Assembly: GCA_032718475.1 (NCBI GenBank)
Contig: JAUCBJ010001326.1
Location: 1-35,329 of the forward strand
Reading direction: 5' to 3'
From: Nemertoderma westbladi
Taxonomy: Eukaryota > Xenacoelomorpha > Nemertodermatida > Nemertodermatidae
DNA length: 35,329 nucleotides
Every line of letters begins with the position of its first letter. Within the stretch, counting starts at the first letter, position 1. The position numbers and the translations under genes are program-made. The notes under the pieces were generated by a model that saw only the letters and a program-made list of their open reading frames with translations, was not told the origin of the DNA and made no database searches. Shown piece after piece: positions 10,133 to 21,241 of the stretch.

Positions 10133-10653
10133 GTGATTGGCTGCTACATATTTCACGTCATTATGCTATGCCACAGTGATCTTCGAGAGATTTTCGATCG
10201 ATTCAAATACTCATTAAATCTCAATCATTTCACACCTGGCTTATATCAAATGAAAGCGGAGAGTCTAACGCGTCTTTAACACTACAATTAATTAATTCAT
10301 GATGAAGAACATTGATAAATAGATGTATTCAGCTGTACTTCCAGCAGCCATACCGGTACTGCATTCCAATCTGTATCGATTGCGGTAGATTAGATTTAAA
10401 ATAACACTAATAAAAAAAAATAACAACAAATAAACAAAAAATAACAAATAAAAATAACACTCAAATATGTAGCAGCCAATCACAGCCGATTTTCAAAATT
10501 GGCTTCCCGGGCTTACTTAAACCCGCCATTTCGACCGTTTCCACGTGTTTTTACAAAAAACACACCTCGCCACTCGATTCAGGGCACCTTCTTACCCCTT
10601 ATTCATTTGTTTCAAGCCCAACAATTTTTTCGCTCACCAACCCTATTACTTAG
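10133..10653. repeat. Dispersed repeat R1, copy 1
   Basis: The left end GTGATTGGCTGCTACATATT at 10,133 is the inverted form of AATATGTAGCAGCCAATCAC near 10,465, so a short element with terminal inverted repeats lies inside. Segments 10,275-10,410 and 10,463-10,653 match 33,008-33,155 and 33,718-33,905 in the same orientation. Segment 10,133-10,270 matches 33,590-33,740 inverted. Copy 1 has therefore lost most of the right inverted arm, and copy 2 most of the left one. No coding capacity. Confidence 0.8.
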
Positions 10654-10654
10654 C

Positions 10655-11960
10655 TTACACAACTAACCTCGCTCCGTATAGCTTACCCAACAAACCTCTC
10701 TCAGAGTAGCTTACCCAACAAACCTATCTCGGGGTAGCTTACCCAATAAACATCGCTCCGGGTAGCTTACCCAACAAACCTCGCTCCAGGTAGCTTACCC
10801 AAAACACCTCGCTCCGGGTAGCTTACCCAACAAACCTCGCTCCGTGTAGCTTACCCAACAAACCTCGCTCCGGGTAGTTACCCAACAAACTTCGCTCCGG
10901 GAAGCTTACCTAACAATAACAAATCTCCCTCCATCCAGGTAGATTACCCACAAACCTCTCTCGGGGTAGCTTACCCAACAAACCACGCCCCGGGTAGCTT
11001 ACCCAACAAACCTCGCTCTGGGTAGCTTACCCAACAAACCTCGATCCGGGTAGCTTACCCAACAAACCTCGCTCGGTGTAGCTTACCCAACAAACCTAGC
11101 TCCGGGTAGCTTACCCAACAAACCTCGCTCTGGGTAGCTTACCCAACAATCCTCGCTCCAGGTAGCTTACCCAACAAACCTCTCTCAGGGTAACTTACAC
11201 AACAAACCTCTCTCAGGGTAGCTTACCCAAAAAACCTAGCTCCCGGTAACTTACCCAACAAACCTCTCTCGGGGTACCTTACCCAATAAACATCGCTCCG
11301 TGGAGCTTACCCAACAAACCTCGCTCCGTGGAGCTTACCCAACAAACTTCGCTCCGGGAAGCTTGCCTAACAAACCTCCCTCCATTCAGGTAGCTTACCC
11401 ACAAACTTCTCTCGGGGTAGCTTACCCAACAAACCTCGCTCTGGGTAGCTTACCCAACAAACCTCGCTCCGGGTAGCTTACCCAACAAACCACGCTCCGG
11501 GTAGCTTACCCAACAAACCTCGCTCTGGGTAGCTAACCCAACAAACTTCGCTGTGGGTAGCTTACCCAACAAACCTCGCTCTGGGTAGTTTACCCAACAA
11601 ACTTCGCGCCGGGTAGCTTACGCAACATACCTCGCTCCGGGTAGCTTACCCAAAAAACCTCGCTCTGGGTAGCTTACCCAACAAACCTCGCTCCGGGTAG
11701 CTTACCCAACAAACCTCGCTATGGGTAGCTTACCCAATAATCCTCGCTCCGGGTAGCTTACCCAACAAACCTCGCTATGGGTAGCTTACCCAATAATCCT
11801 CGCTCCAGGTAGCTTACCCAACAAACCTCGCTATGGGTAGCTTACCCAATAATCCTCGCTCCGGGTAGCTTACCAAACAAACCTTGCTCTTGATAGCGTT
11901 CCCAACAAACCTCGCTCATGGAACAAACCTCGCTCCAGATAGCTTACCCAACAAAGTCCT
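10655..11960. repeat. 28-bp minisatellite, about 46 units
   Basis: The unit is approximately GTAGCTTACCCAACAAACC followed by TCGCTCCGG. Variants at the CTCCGG end recur. GGGTAGCTTACCC within each unit can fold into a 5-bp stem. The array starts exactly where R1 copy 1 and copy 2 stop matching, so it expanded inside or at the edge of R1. Confidence 0.95.
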
Positions 11961-12230
11961 TTTGCATGAAACCTTCCCCGGATAAATAATTACAAATTAA
12001 TTCAGATATTGTGTAGCAGATTGTTACCAAAATGAAACGGAAGCTTGTGTTATTGACTCTCATAATGTATTGTTTTGATTAGAATTTCCTGACACCGTAA
12101 CATTATTACTCACATTACAAGTTTGCTTCTATTAGTCCTATTACAATCCATACTATCTTTCACCTTTTGTTACATACAGTACAGATACTGATATCAAACA
12201 CTGAGGAAAGTTCACCAACACCGGAGATTA
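11961..12230. other. AT-rich spacer
   Basis: No ORF, repeat or RNA gene recognised. It could be the 3' untranslated region of the minus-strand exon that ends at 12,231. A canonical poly(A) signal on the minus strand was not found. Confidence 0.4.
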
Positions 12231-12354
12231 TCAATCAGATTTAGGTCGCTTTCCGCCACGTCGGTTATTAAACACCATGTTAAGTTTACCAATTTTCACC
12301 GAGATGCCCTGCATCAACTTTCCCTTCTTGCCATGGTGACCGTGATGATCGTTC
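12231..12354 (-). CDS. Candidate terminal exon, basic His/Gly-rich peptide
   Basis: On the minus strand a pyrimidine/AT-rich stretch ending TTATTTATTTTAG (AG at 12,356-12,355) is followed by a frame beginning NDHHGHHGKKGKLMQ and ending in a TGA at 12,231-12,233. The peptide is strongly cationic, starts with a His/Gly cluster, and carries RR and GKR near its C-terminus, which are typical prohormone processing sites. It lies 0.9 kb downstream of the secreted-protein ORF at 13,539 on the same strand and may be its last exon. However, the good donor sites in that ORF are phase 0, while this frame needs phase 2, so a missing middle exon would be required. Exon status is an inference from the splice acceptor and composition. 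Confidence 0.4.
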
Positions 12355-12360
12355 CTAAAA

Positions 12361-13230
12361 TAAATAATTATGAAATTAATATATTTAGAATTCGAATCAG
12401 ACGCCTTGTTCCTAAACCTTTGGGAACATTACTTTAAATGCTGCAGCCTAGCTCAACCCGGGCATTCATTCTGCAAGGACTTCTATAACATAGTATATAT
12501 TATTATATGTTCCAGAAGTCCTTGGTTAAAGTTAGGGTTCATAGTGACGAAGTTGGAGGCCGTGAATGATAAACATCAGAGGAGGCCGTGTTGGATGTTA
12601 ATGATGAGTCGTCGACTGATGACCAATGGGAGCGTCTCAGCTCCCAGTGGCGGTATGTAGGAGGTAGCTGTCACAAAAGTCATGGGCCGTCCACCATGCT
12701 TACTTTCTCCATGGGGCTGCCAAAGCACAAGATTGTGCACTGGCTGATCCTTACCACGAAAGCAATGTGCTACAAAGCGGAGGCTGTTTTGTTCAAGTAC
12801 TTAGCTTGGCGGGACTACTAAGACAGCCCCAATGCTGGATAGGGTATGATTGCAGATACTGTATGTTCATCGTACTTGACAGAATGAACCCGGCGTAGCT
12901 TTGTAACTTTGTATCCTCAGCAGTTAGTCACATAATGGCCTCTACTGCTGCTCTAAATGAACGAACCTAGAGATCTCATTTTCTTCTATATTATTCCAAA
13001 TCATGGACAGATGAAGTATGTTCTGTAATATATTCAATGGGTTTGACAGCACCAAGGCGGGGAAAGGCCACCGATGATGGGAACGGACAGGGCAAGACTT
13101 GACAACCACATCATGGTCTGTATCAATGTGATATTTCTACATACTGTACAACCAGACAAACACCTCTATGACAAAAACAAACATACATAGACTAGACTAC
13201 ACGTTGCCCCCCTTGTGTAATAAAATATTA
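12361..13230. other. Unique sequence, possibly intronic
   Basis: Short frames on the plus strand (12,370-12,660 and 12,588-12,821) show no recognisable domain. One has a donor-like GTATGT at 12,653 but no supporting similarity. On the minus strand this would be intron between the secreted-peptide ORF and the exon at 12,354. Confidence 0.4.
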
Positions 13231-13233
13231 TGC

Positions 13234-13539
13234 TCAGTTCATTACTAACACATCGTCTTCGCCAGACTTGCTTACACCTCCACTATCACCTCGGCCTCGG
13301 CGATACGAAACTGGTACCCCGAGATGGAGTTTGGCAGGTGGAGATGTTACCTCAGACTCAAGTTCAGTTTCATTTTCTTGTTCCACCTCAGTTTCAGTTG
13401 GCTCTAATTTCTCCTCTTCAACTTCTAATTCAGGTTTGTTACCCGATCCTCCCCTTGTCAGGAAATTGTCGCTGACTTTTCTATCAATCAAAAAACCTGC
13501 AGTAACTCCTACCAGTAGAGCCAAAACAATGAACTTCAT
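13234..13539 (-). CDS. Small secreted acidic protein (101 codons) or first coding exon
   Basis: The ATG at 13,539 opens a clear signal peptide (MKFIVLALLVGVTAG; basic residue, hydrophobic core, small residues before the likely cleavage site). It is followed by a Glu-rich, cysteine-free region around residues 35-67, then a basic segment with RRGRGD and an acidic tail. A TATA box lies 95 bp upstream. Signal peptide plus acidic spacer plus basic segment is the plan of many propeptides and host-defence peptide precursors, but I recognise no family. Donor-like GAG/GTAACA and GGT/GTAAGC sites within the ORF mean the final part may be intron. Overlapping plus-strand frames are shadows. Confidence 0.55.
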   Translation of the reverse strand: MKFIVLALLVGVTAGFLIDRKVSDNFLTRGGSGNKPELEVEEEKLEPTETEVEQENETELESEVTSPPAKLHLGVPVSYRRGRGDSGGVSKSGEDDVLVMN

Positions 13540-13631
13540 GATGGTTTTTGGTTTACAAATCTAAACTAAATTAGTATTTAATTTTTATAAATTATGGAGA
13601 GATTTATTGAAATTCTAAGCTTTAACGAGGT

Positions 13632-13640
13632 CTTATATAG
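13632..13640 (-). promoter_or_regulatory. TATA box of the secreted-protein gene
   Basis: On the minus strand CTATATAAG lies about 95 bp upstream of the ATG at 13,539, which would place a transcription start near 13,605 and give a 5' UTR of about 65 nt. Confidence 0.5.
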
Positions 13641-13649
13641 GAAAGAAGT

Positions 13650-14312
13650 GGCATTTGGCAGGATTTTGTTCAAATACAATATACGGTATCAATGAAACAA
13701 ACATAATGACAGACATGTTATTCATAAACCACAGTAATATTTTGCCCCGTTTGATCGAAAGCCGCCATAAATTTCTGCAAAATTCCCATAATAGCGTTTT
13801 AATAATTCAATGTAAATGTAAACGAGCAAGTTTAGCAATGAATTCTCTGTGATCGAATACAAGACCAACAATAATCAAATATAGTTACTGAATTCACATA
13901 TGCTCTCTCACACAAAGTTGAACACGTCACACTAAATCTACCAAATTATAACCGACTATAATCAACGAAAATGGATTCAAATGAAACAATAAATGCAATT
14001 TGTTTGCTAATATTTCGGATTTTTACCTTTTATACAGATTGGCTCCTATTCCTAATATAATAAAAACGTCGACGTTACGTTTATATACTGTATAGTGTAT
14101 ATCCTATATGCTACTACAACTATCTAGTACAGTTGTAGGTACTACAGTAGACCCTACCTGTACACACAATCAGCAACCTCATTCGTAACAAATCTAGGTT
14201 TACAGTGCAGCTGTTTATGTTCATTGGGCTTACTGTTACTATCTATCACTTCACATATTACGCAATGGCGGTAACCTACCGGAAAAAGGGTTTAGTGTAA
14301 GCAAGGTGTGGT
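13650..14312. other. Unique AT-rich sequence
   Basis: No gene, RNA or repeat recognised; the 65-codon frame at 13,655 has no domain features. Confidence 0.4.
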
Positions 14313-14505
14313 TGTGAAAATTCATAACGGGAGGTGAAAAGGCAATCAATAGCGGGTTGGGAAAAGGATATAACTGGAGGTGAAAATTAATAACGGGAGG
14401 TGAAAAGGCAATCAATAGCGGGTTGGGAAAAGGATATAACTAGAGGTGAAAATTAATAACTGGAGGTGAAAAGGCAATCAATAGCGGGTTGGGGAAAAGT
14501 TTAAG
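14313..14505. repeat. Outlier block of the 66-bp minisatellite
   Basis: About three composite units identical in type to the main array. They are separated from it by about 240 bp of unrelated AT-rich DNA (14,506-14,744). Confidence 0.9.
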
Positions 14506-14744
14506 TATCGTTTGCTTTATTGGCATTTAAATTGTAATTCCATTAAATATAATATAATTCAGGACCTGCTTTTGCTTTTACATATTTTAGTTTAATTTTA
14601 TTTACAGTATCTATTTTTAATATTGATAGTTAATATACTAAGGGCCTACGGTAATTTAAATTAAAAAAATGTATAGGGCCTCGTATTTTCAGATACGGTG
14701 GGGGGTTCAATGCTGTGCAGTGCTTTAACATTTCATCTTAAGAG

Positions 14745-17700
14745 AAAATTAATAACGGGAGGTGAAAAGGCAATCAATAGCGGGTGGGGAAAAGGATATA
14801 ACTGGAGGTGAAAATTAATAACTGGAGGTGAAAAGGCAATCAATAGCGGGTGGGGAAAAGGATATAATGGAGGGTGAAAATTAATAACGGGAGGTGAAAA
14901 GGCAATCAATAGCGGGTGGGGAAAAGGATATATCGGGGGGTGAAAATTAATAACGGGAGGTGAAAAGGCAATCAATAGCGGGTTGGGGAAAAGGATATAA
15001 CGGGAGGTGAAAATTAATAACGGGAGGTGAAAAGGCAATCAATAGCGGGTTGGGAAAAAGGATATAACTAGAGGTGAAAATTAATAACTGGAGGTGAAAA
15101 GGCAATCAATAGCGGGTGGGGAAAAGGATATAACTGGGGGTGAAAATTAATAACGGGAGGTGAAAAGGCAATCAATAGCGGGTTGGGAAAAAGGATATAA
15201 CTAGAGGTGAAAATTAATAACTGGAGGTGAAAAGGCAATCAATAGCGGGTGGGGAAAAGGATATAATGGAGGGTGAAAATTAATAACGGGAGGTGAAAAG
15301 GCAATCAACAGCGGGTGGGGAAAAGGCAATAACTGGAGGTGAAAAGGCAATCAATAGCGGGTTGGGAAAAAGGATATAACTAGAGGTGAAAATTAATAAC
15401 GGGAGGTGAAAAGGCAATCAATAGCGGGTTGGGAAAAAGGATATAACTAGAGGTGAAAATTAATAACTGGAGGTGAAAAGGCAATCAATAGCGGGTGGGG
15501 AAAAGGATATAACTGGAGGTGAAAATTAATAACGGGAGGTGAAAAGGAAATCAATAGCGGGTTGGGGAAAAGGATATAACGGAGGGTGAAAATTAATAAC
15601 GGGAGGTGAAAAGGCAATCAACAGCGGGTGGGGAAAAGGCAATAACTGGAGGTGAAAAGGCAATCAATAGCGGGTTGGGAAAAAGGATATAACTAGAGGT
15701 GAAAATTAATAACGGGAGGTGAAAAGGCAATCAATAGCGGGTTGGGAAAAAGGATATAACTAGAGGTGAAAATTAATAACTGGAGGTGAAAAGGCAATCA
15801 ATAGCGGGTGGGGAAAAGGATATAATGGGGGGTGAAAAGGCAATCAATAGCGGGTTGGGAAAAAGGATATAACTAGAGGTGAAAATTAATAACGGGAGGT
15901 GAAAAGGCAATCAATAGCGGGTTGGGAAAAAGGATATAACTAGAGGTGAAAATTAATAACTGGAGGTGAAAAGGCAATCAATAGCGGGTGGGGAAAAGGA
16001 TATAACTGGAGGTGAAAAGGCAATCAATAGTAGGTGGGGAAAAGGATATAACTGGAGATGAAAATTAATAACTGGAGGTGAAAAGGCAATCAATAGAGGG
16101 TGGGGAAAAGGATATAACGGGGGGTGAAAATTAATAACGGGAGGTGAAAAGGCAATCAACAGCGGGTTGGGGAAAAGGATATAACTGGAGGTGAAAAGGC
16201 AATCAATAGTAGGTGGGGAAAAGGATATAACTGGAGATGAAAATTAATAACTGGAGGTGAAAAGGCAATCAATAGAGGGTGGGGAAAAGGATATAATGGG
16301 GGGTGAAAATTAATAACGGGAGGTGAAAAGGCAATCAATAGTGGGTGGGGAAAAGCATATAACTGGATGTGAAAATTAATAACTGGAGGTGAAAAGGCAA
16401 TCAATAGCGGGTGGGGAAAAGGATATAACGGGGGGTGAAAAGGCAATCAATAGCAGGTGGGGAAAAGGATATAACTAGAGGTGAAAATTAATAACGGGAG
16501 GTGAAAAGGCAATCAACAGCGGGTGGGGAAAAGGAAATAACTGGAGGTGAAAAGGCAATCAATAGCGGGTTGGGAAAAGGATATAACGGGGGGTGAAAAT
16601 TAATAACTGGAGGTGAAAAGGCAATCAATAGCGGGTGGGGAAAAGGATATAACGGGGGGTGAAAATTAATAACTGGAGGTGAAAAGGCAATCAATAGCGG
16701 GTGGGGAAAAGGATATAATGGAGGGTGAAAATTAATAACGGGAGGTGAAAAGGCAATCAACAGCGGGTGGGGAAAAGGAAATAACTGGAGGTGAAAAGGC
16801 AATCAATAGCGGGTTGGGAAAAGGATATAATGGAGGGTGAAAATTAATAACGGGAGGTGAAAAGGCAATCAACAGCGGGTTGGGGAAAAGGAAATAACTG
16901 GAGGAGAAAAGGCAATCAATAGCGGGTGGGGAAAAGGATATAATGGAGGGTGAAAATTAATAACGGGAGGTGAAAAGGCAATCAACAGCGGGTTGGGGAA
17001 AAGGAAATAACTGGAGGTGAAAAGGCAATCAATAGCGGGTGGGGAAAAGGATATAACGGGGGGTGAAAATTAATAACTGGAGGTGAAAAGGCAATCAATA
17101 GCGGGTGGGGAAAAGGATATAATGGAGGGTGAAAATTAATAACTGGAGGTGAAAAGGCAATCAATAGCGGGTGGGGAAAAGGATATAATGGAGGGTGAAA
17201 ATTAATAACGGGAGGTGAAAAGGCAATCAACAGCGGGTGGGGAAAAGGAAATAACTGGAGGTGAAAAGGCAATCAATAGCGGGTTGGGAAAAGGATATAA
17301 CTAGAGGTGAAAATTAATAACGGGAGGTGAAAAGGCAATCAACAGCGGGTGGGGAAAAGGAAATAACTGGAGGTGAAAAGGCAATCAATAGCGGGTGGGG
17401 AAAAGGATATAACGGGGGGTGAAAATTAATAACTGGAGGTGAAAAGGCAATCAATAGCGGGTGGGGAAAAGGATATAATGGAGGGTGAAAATTAATAACG
17501 GGAGGTGAAAAGGCAATCAACAGCGGGTGGGGAAAAGGAAATAACTGGAGGTGAAAAGGCAATCAATAGCGGGTTGGGAAAAGGATATAATGGAGGGTGA
17601 AAATTAATAACGGGAGGTGAAAAGGCAATCAACAGCGGGTTGGGGAAAAGGAAATAACTGGAGGAGAAAAGGCAATCAATAGCGGGTGGGGAAAAGGATA

Positions 17701-20143
17701 TAATGGAGGGTGAAAATTAATAACGGGAGGTGAAAAGGCAATCAACAGCGGGTTGGGGAAAAGGAAATAACTGGAGGAGAAAAGGCAATCAATAGCGGGT
17801 GGGGAAAAGGATATAACTAGAGGTGAAAATTAATAACTGGAGGTGAAAAGGCAATCAATAGCGGGTGGGGAAAAGGATATAATGGAGGGTGAAAATTAAT
17901 AACGGGAGGTGAAAAGGCAATCAACAGCGGGTTGGGGAAAAGGAAATAACTGGAGGAGAAAAGGCAATCAATAGCGGGTGGGGAAAAGGATATAACTAGA
18001 GGTGAAAATTAATAACTGGAGGTGAAAAGGCAATCAATAGCGGGTGGGGAAAAGGATATAATGGAGGGTGAAAATTAATAACGGGAGGTGAAAAGGCAAT
18101 CAATAGCGGGTTGGGAAAAGGATATAACTAGAGGTGAAAATTAATAACTGGAGGTGAAAAGGCAATCAATAGCGGGTGGGGAAAAGGATATAACTGGGGG
18201 TGAAAATTAATAACGGGAGGTGAAAAGGCAATCAATAGCGGGTGGGGAAAAGGATATAACTGGGGGTGAAAATTAATAACGGGAGGTGAAAAGGCAATCA
18301 ATAGCGGGTTGGGAAAAAGGATATAACTAGAGGTGAAAATTAATAACTGGAGGTGAAAAGGCAATCAATAGCGGGTGGGGAAAATGATATAACTGGGGGT
18401 GAAAATTAATAACGGGAGGTGAAAAGGCAATCAATAGCGGGTTGGGAAAAAGGATATAACTAGAGGTGAAAATTAATAACTGGAGGTGAAAAGGCAATCA
18501 ATAGCGGGTGGGGAAAAGGATATAACTGGGGGTGAAAATTAATAACGGGAGGTGAAAAGGCAATCAATAGCGGGTTGGGAAAAAGGATATAACTAGAGGT
18601 GAAAATTAATAACTGGAGGTGAAAAGGCAATCAATAGCGGGTGGGGAAAAGGATATAATGGAGGGTGAAAATTAATAACGGGAGGTGAAAAGGAAATCAA
18701 TAGCGGGTGGGGAAAAGGATATAACTAGAGGTGAAAATTAATAACTGGAGGTGAAAAGGCAATCAATAGCGGGTGGGGAAAAGGATATAACTGGAGGTGA
18801 AAAGGCAATCAATAGCGGGTTGGGAAAAAGGATATAACTAGAGGTGAAAATTAATAACGGGAGGTGAAAAGGCAATCAATAGCGGGTTGGGAAAAAGGAT
18901 ATAACTAGAGGTGAAAATTAATAACTGGAGGTGAAAAGGCAATCAATAGCGGGTGGGGAAAAGGATATAATGGGGGGTGAAAATTAATAACGGGAGGTGA
19001 AAAGGCAATCAATAGCGGGTGGGGAAAAGGAAATAACTGGAGGTGAAAAGGCAATCAATAGCGGGTGGGGAAAAGGATATAACTAGAGGTGAAAATTAAT
19101 AACTGGAGGTGAAAAGGCAATCAACAGCGGGTGGGGAAAAGGAAATAACTGGAGGTGAAAAGGCAATCAATAGCGGGTGGGGAAAAGGATATAACTAGAG
19201 GTGAAAATTAATAACTGGAGGTGAAAAGGCAATCAATAGCTGGTTGGGGAAAAGGATATAACAGTAGGTGAAAAGGCAATCAATAGCGGGTGGGGAAAAG
19301 GATATAATGGAGGGTGAAAATTAATAACGGGAGGTGAAAAGGCAATCAACAGCGGGTGGGGAAAAGGAAATAACTGGAGGTGAAAAGGCAATCAATAGCG
19401 GGTTGGGGAAAAGGATATAACGGGAGGTGAAAATTAATAACGGGAGGTGAAAAGGCAATCAATAGCGGGTTGGGAAAAAGGATATAACTAGAGGTGAAAA
19501 TTAATAACTGGAGGTGAAAAGGCAATCAATAGCGGGTGGGGAAAAGGATATAATGGAGGGTGAAAATTAATAACGGGAGGTGAAAAGGCAATCAACAGCG
19601 GGTGGGGAAAAGGAAATAACTGGAGGTGAAAAGGCAATCAATAGCGGGTGGGGAAAAGGATATAACTAGAGGTGAAAATTAATAACTGGAGGTGAAAAGG
19701 CAATCAATAGCGGGTGGGAAAAAGGATATAACGGGGGGTGAAAAGGCAATCAATAGCGGGTGGGGAAAAGGATATAACTGGGGGTGAAAAGGCAATCAAT
19801 AGCGGGTGGGGAAAAGGATATAACTAGAGGTGAAAATTAATAACTGGAGGTGAAAAGGCAATCAATAGCGGGTGGGGAAAAGGATATAACAGTAGGTGAA
19901 AAGGCAATCAATAGCGGGTGGGGAAAAGGATATAACGGGAGGTGAAAATTAATAACGGGAGGTGAAAAGGCAATCAATAGCGGGTTGGGGAAAAGGATAT
20001 AATGGGGGGAGAAAATTAATAACGGGAGGTGAAAAGGCAATCAATAGCGGGTGGGGAAAAGGATATAACGGGAGGTGAAAATTAATAACGGGAGGTGAAA
20101 AGGCAATCAATAGCGGGTTGGGGAAAAGGATATAACTGGAGGT
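14745..20143. repeat. 66-bp composite minisatellite, about 80 units
   Basis: The unit alternates a 20-bp module (GAAAATTAATAACGGGAGGT) and a 46-bp module starting GAAAAGGCAATCAATAGCGG. Variants occur at the module ends (CTAGAGG, TGGAGGG, CGGGGGG, CTGGAGG; ATCAATAG or ATCAACAG) and in runs of units that lack the 20-bp module. Because 66 is a multiple of three, the minus strand stays open for up to about 104 codons and gives a 22-residue repeat (such as PLLIAFSPPVINFHPPLYPF). I regard this as a by-product. The array runs directly into the truncated 5' LTR at 20,143. Confidence 0.95.
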
Positions 20144-20280
20144 GAAAGAGAGAGTAAGGGACAGCGAGGTCCGAGAGAGAGACAGTAAGGGAGAGAGGGG
20201 TCCGAGAGTGGGATTAGAGAGAGGATCTATAAAATTGTGCGAAGAGAGTCCACAATTGTCTCAAACAGAGACGTCAGATA

Positions 20281-20314
20281 CCTTGGTGCAACATAGCTCG
20301 CGATTGCACCAAGG
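20281..20314 (+). other. LTR hairpin A (covarying)
   Basis: Perfect 11-bp stem CCTTGGTGCAA/TTGCACCAAGG with a 12-nt loop containing TAGCTCGC. It recurs at 32,147-32,180. In the diverged copy at 8,142-8,175 the stem is CCTTGGTACA/TGTACCAAGG, a G-C to A-T change on both sides, with the loop core TAGCTCGC kept. Confidence 0.8.
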
Positions 20315-20432
20315 AGAGGTAGCAATAACATACCCAGGGGGGCGGCCAGGAAAGCCGACCCCGAGAAAAGAACTCCACCCCACACCCGATATTAGTTTGG
20401 GTTCCAGCGGAATTGAAGCGCACTTAAGGTTG

Positions 20433-20461
20433 ATGCTATCTTCTCACCAGGAAGATAGCAT
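20433..20461 (+). other. LTR hairpin B
   Basis: Perfect 11-bp stem ATGCTATCTTC/GAAGATAGCAT with loop TCACCAG; repeated at 32,299-32,327 in the 3' LTR. Confidence 0.75.
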
Positions 20462-20544
20462 GGAGGGAGTGTAAGCGGATTCAATTCCACTTCATTACCC
20501 ACCAGAAAATGGGACCAGTGGGATTTTACCAATAAGTTGGGGAT

Positions 20545-20569
20545 ACGAGATTACCAATATTAATCTCGT
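20545..20569 (+). other. LTR hairpin C
   Basis: Perfect 9-bp stem ACGAGATTA/TAATCTCGT with loop CCAATAT; present in both LTRs. Confidence 0.7.
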
Positions 20570-20660
20570 CTCATAACCAACATTCGGGGGGGGGGGGGGT
20601 GACACAAGCCCCAAAGCCACAGAGAGAGGTGAGAGGTCAAACCACCTCGGAGGGAATACA

Positions 20661-20676
20661 GCTAGTAGAAACTAGC
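20661..20676 (+). other. LTR hairpin D
   Basis: Stem GCTAGT/ACTAGC with tetraloop AGAA, followed by an oligo-G tract; also in the 3' LTR. Confidence 0.6.
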
Positions 20677-21241
20677 AGCGGGGGGGGGGGGGGGGAAACA
20701 CTCACAGGGAGTGCCAAAGTGACAATTAGTATATTAGCCAATAGCAGGGAGGGAAGCACGTGATTAGAGATAGGAAAGCATCCAATGGGTACAGAGGGCC
20801 AAGTATAGTAAGAGGTGAAATCAATATCCGTGTGTGTTAATCATATATTATCCAACATTACTGATTTACTGGTCAGTTGATTCAGTTACTCAGTTGCAGA
20901 CTGGTCATAGTTAATGACCGTCACCGCTACTAACATCAGCAATTAATCTGTGTATTTTCTGCTATTACATCTGTGTTATAACCGATTGACTGATTGTGCT
21001 ATTATTGGCGGATTATCAATATCGAGAAACAACATAAACCTTTATTGTTTTCCCCAACAGACTACGGCCAAAGCAAACTAGCACGATTGCCCAGCAGAAC
21101 GGTGACGCGTACAAAATCTAACCCGGTCGGAATCTTATAGATTCCTATATATTCTTATTCTTATAGATTCCGGAATCTTATAGAGTCATTAACTACCAGC
21201 CTACCAACTAACAAACTGTGACTGCAAAGAAAGACAGAAAG

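Larger units (their letters stand above)
20144..21141 (+). repeat. 5' LTR, truncated at its left side
   Basis: Almost identical to 32,005-32,997. Homology begins at AAAGAGAGAGTAAGG and ends at GGAATCTTATAGAT. The first 350 bp present in the 3' LTR are missing, replaced by the minisatellite. Differences include oligo-G tract lengths (16 G at 20,680 against 6 G in the 3' copy) and CpG transitions such as ACTGGT for ACCGGT. The 110-codon frame at 20,142 is conserved between LTRs only because the LTRs are. Confidence 0.9.

Noticed and set aside
12370-12821. Two overlapping plus-strand ORFs with a donor-like GTATGT at 12,653
   Set aside because: No recognisable domain, no compositional shift, and the strand is opposite to the better-supported secreted-peptide gene.
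14313-20143. CRISPR-like array
   Set aside because: Repeats are contiguous modules with no unique spacers and the context is eukaryotic; it is a minisatellite.
20142-20474. 110-codon ORF conserved at 32,101-32,340
   Set aside because: Lies wholly in the LTR and is explained by LTR identity and by the conserved hairpins; absent as a frame in the diverged copy at 8.0 kb.
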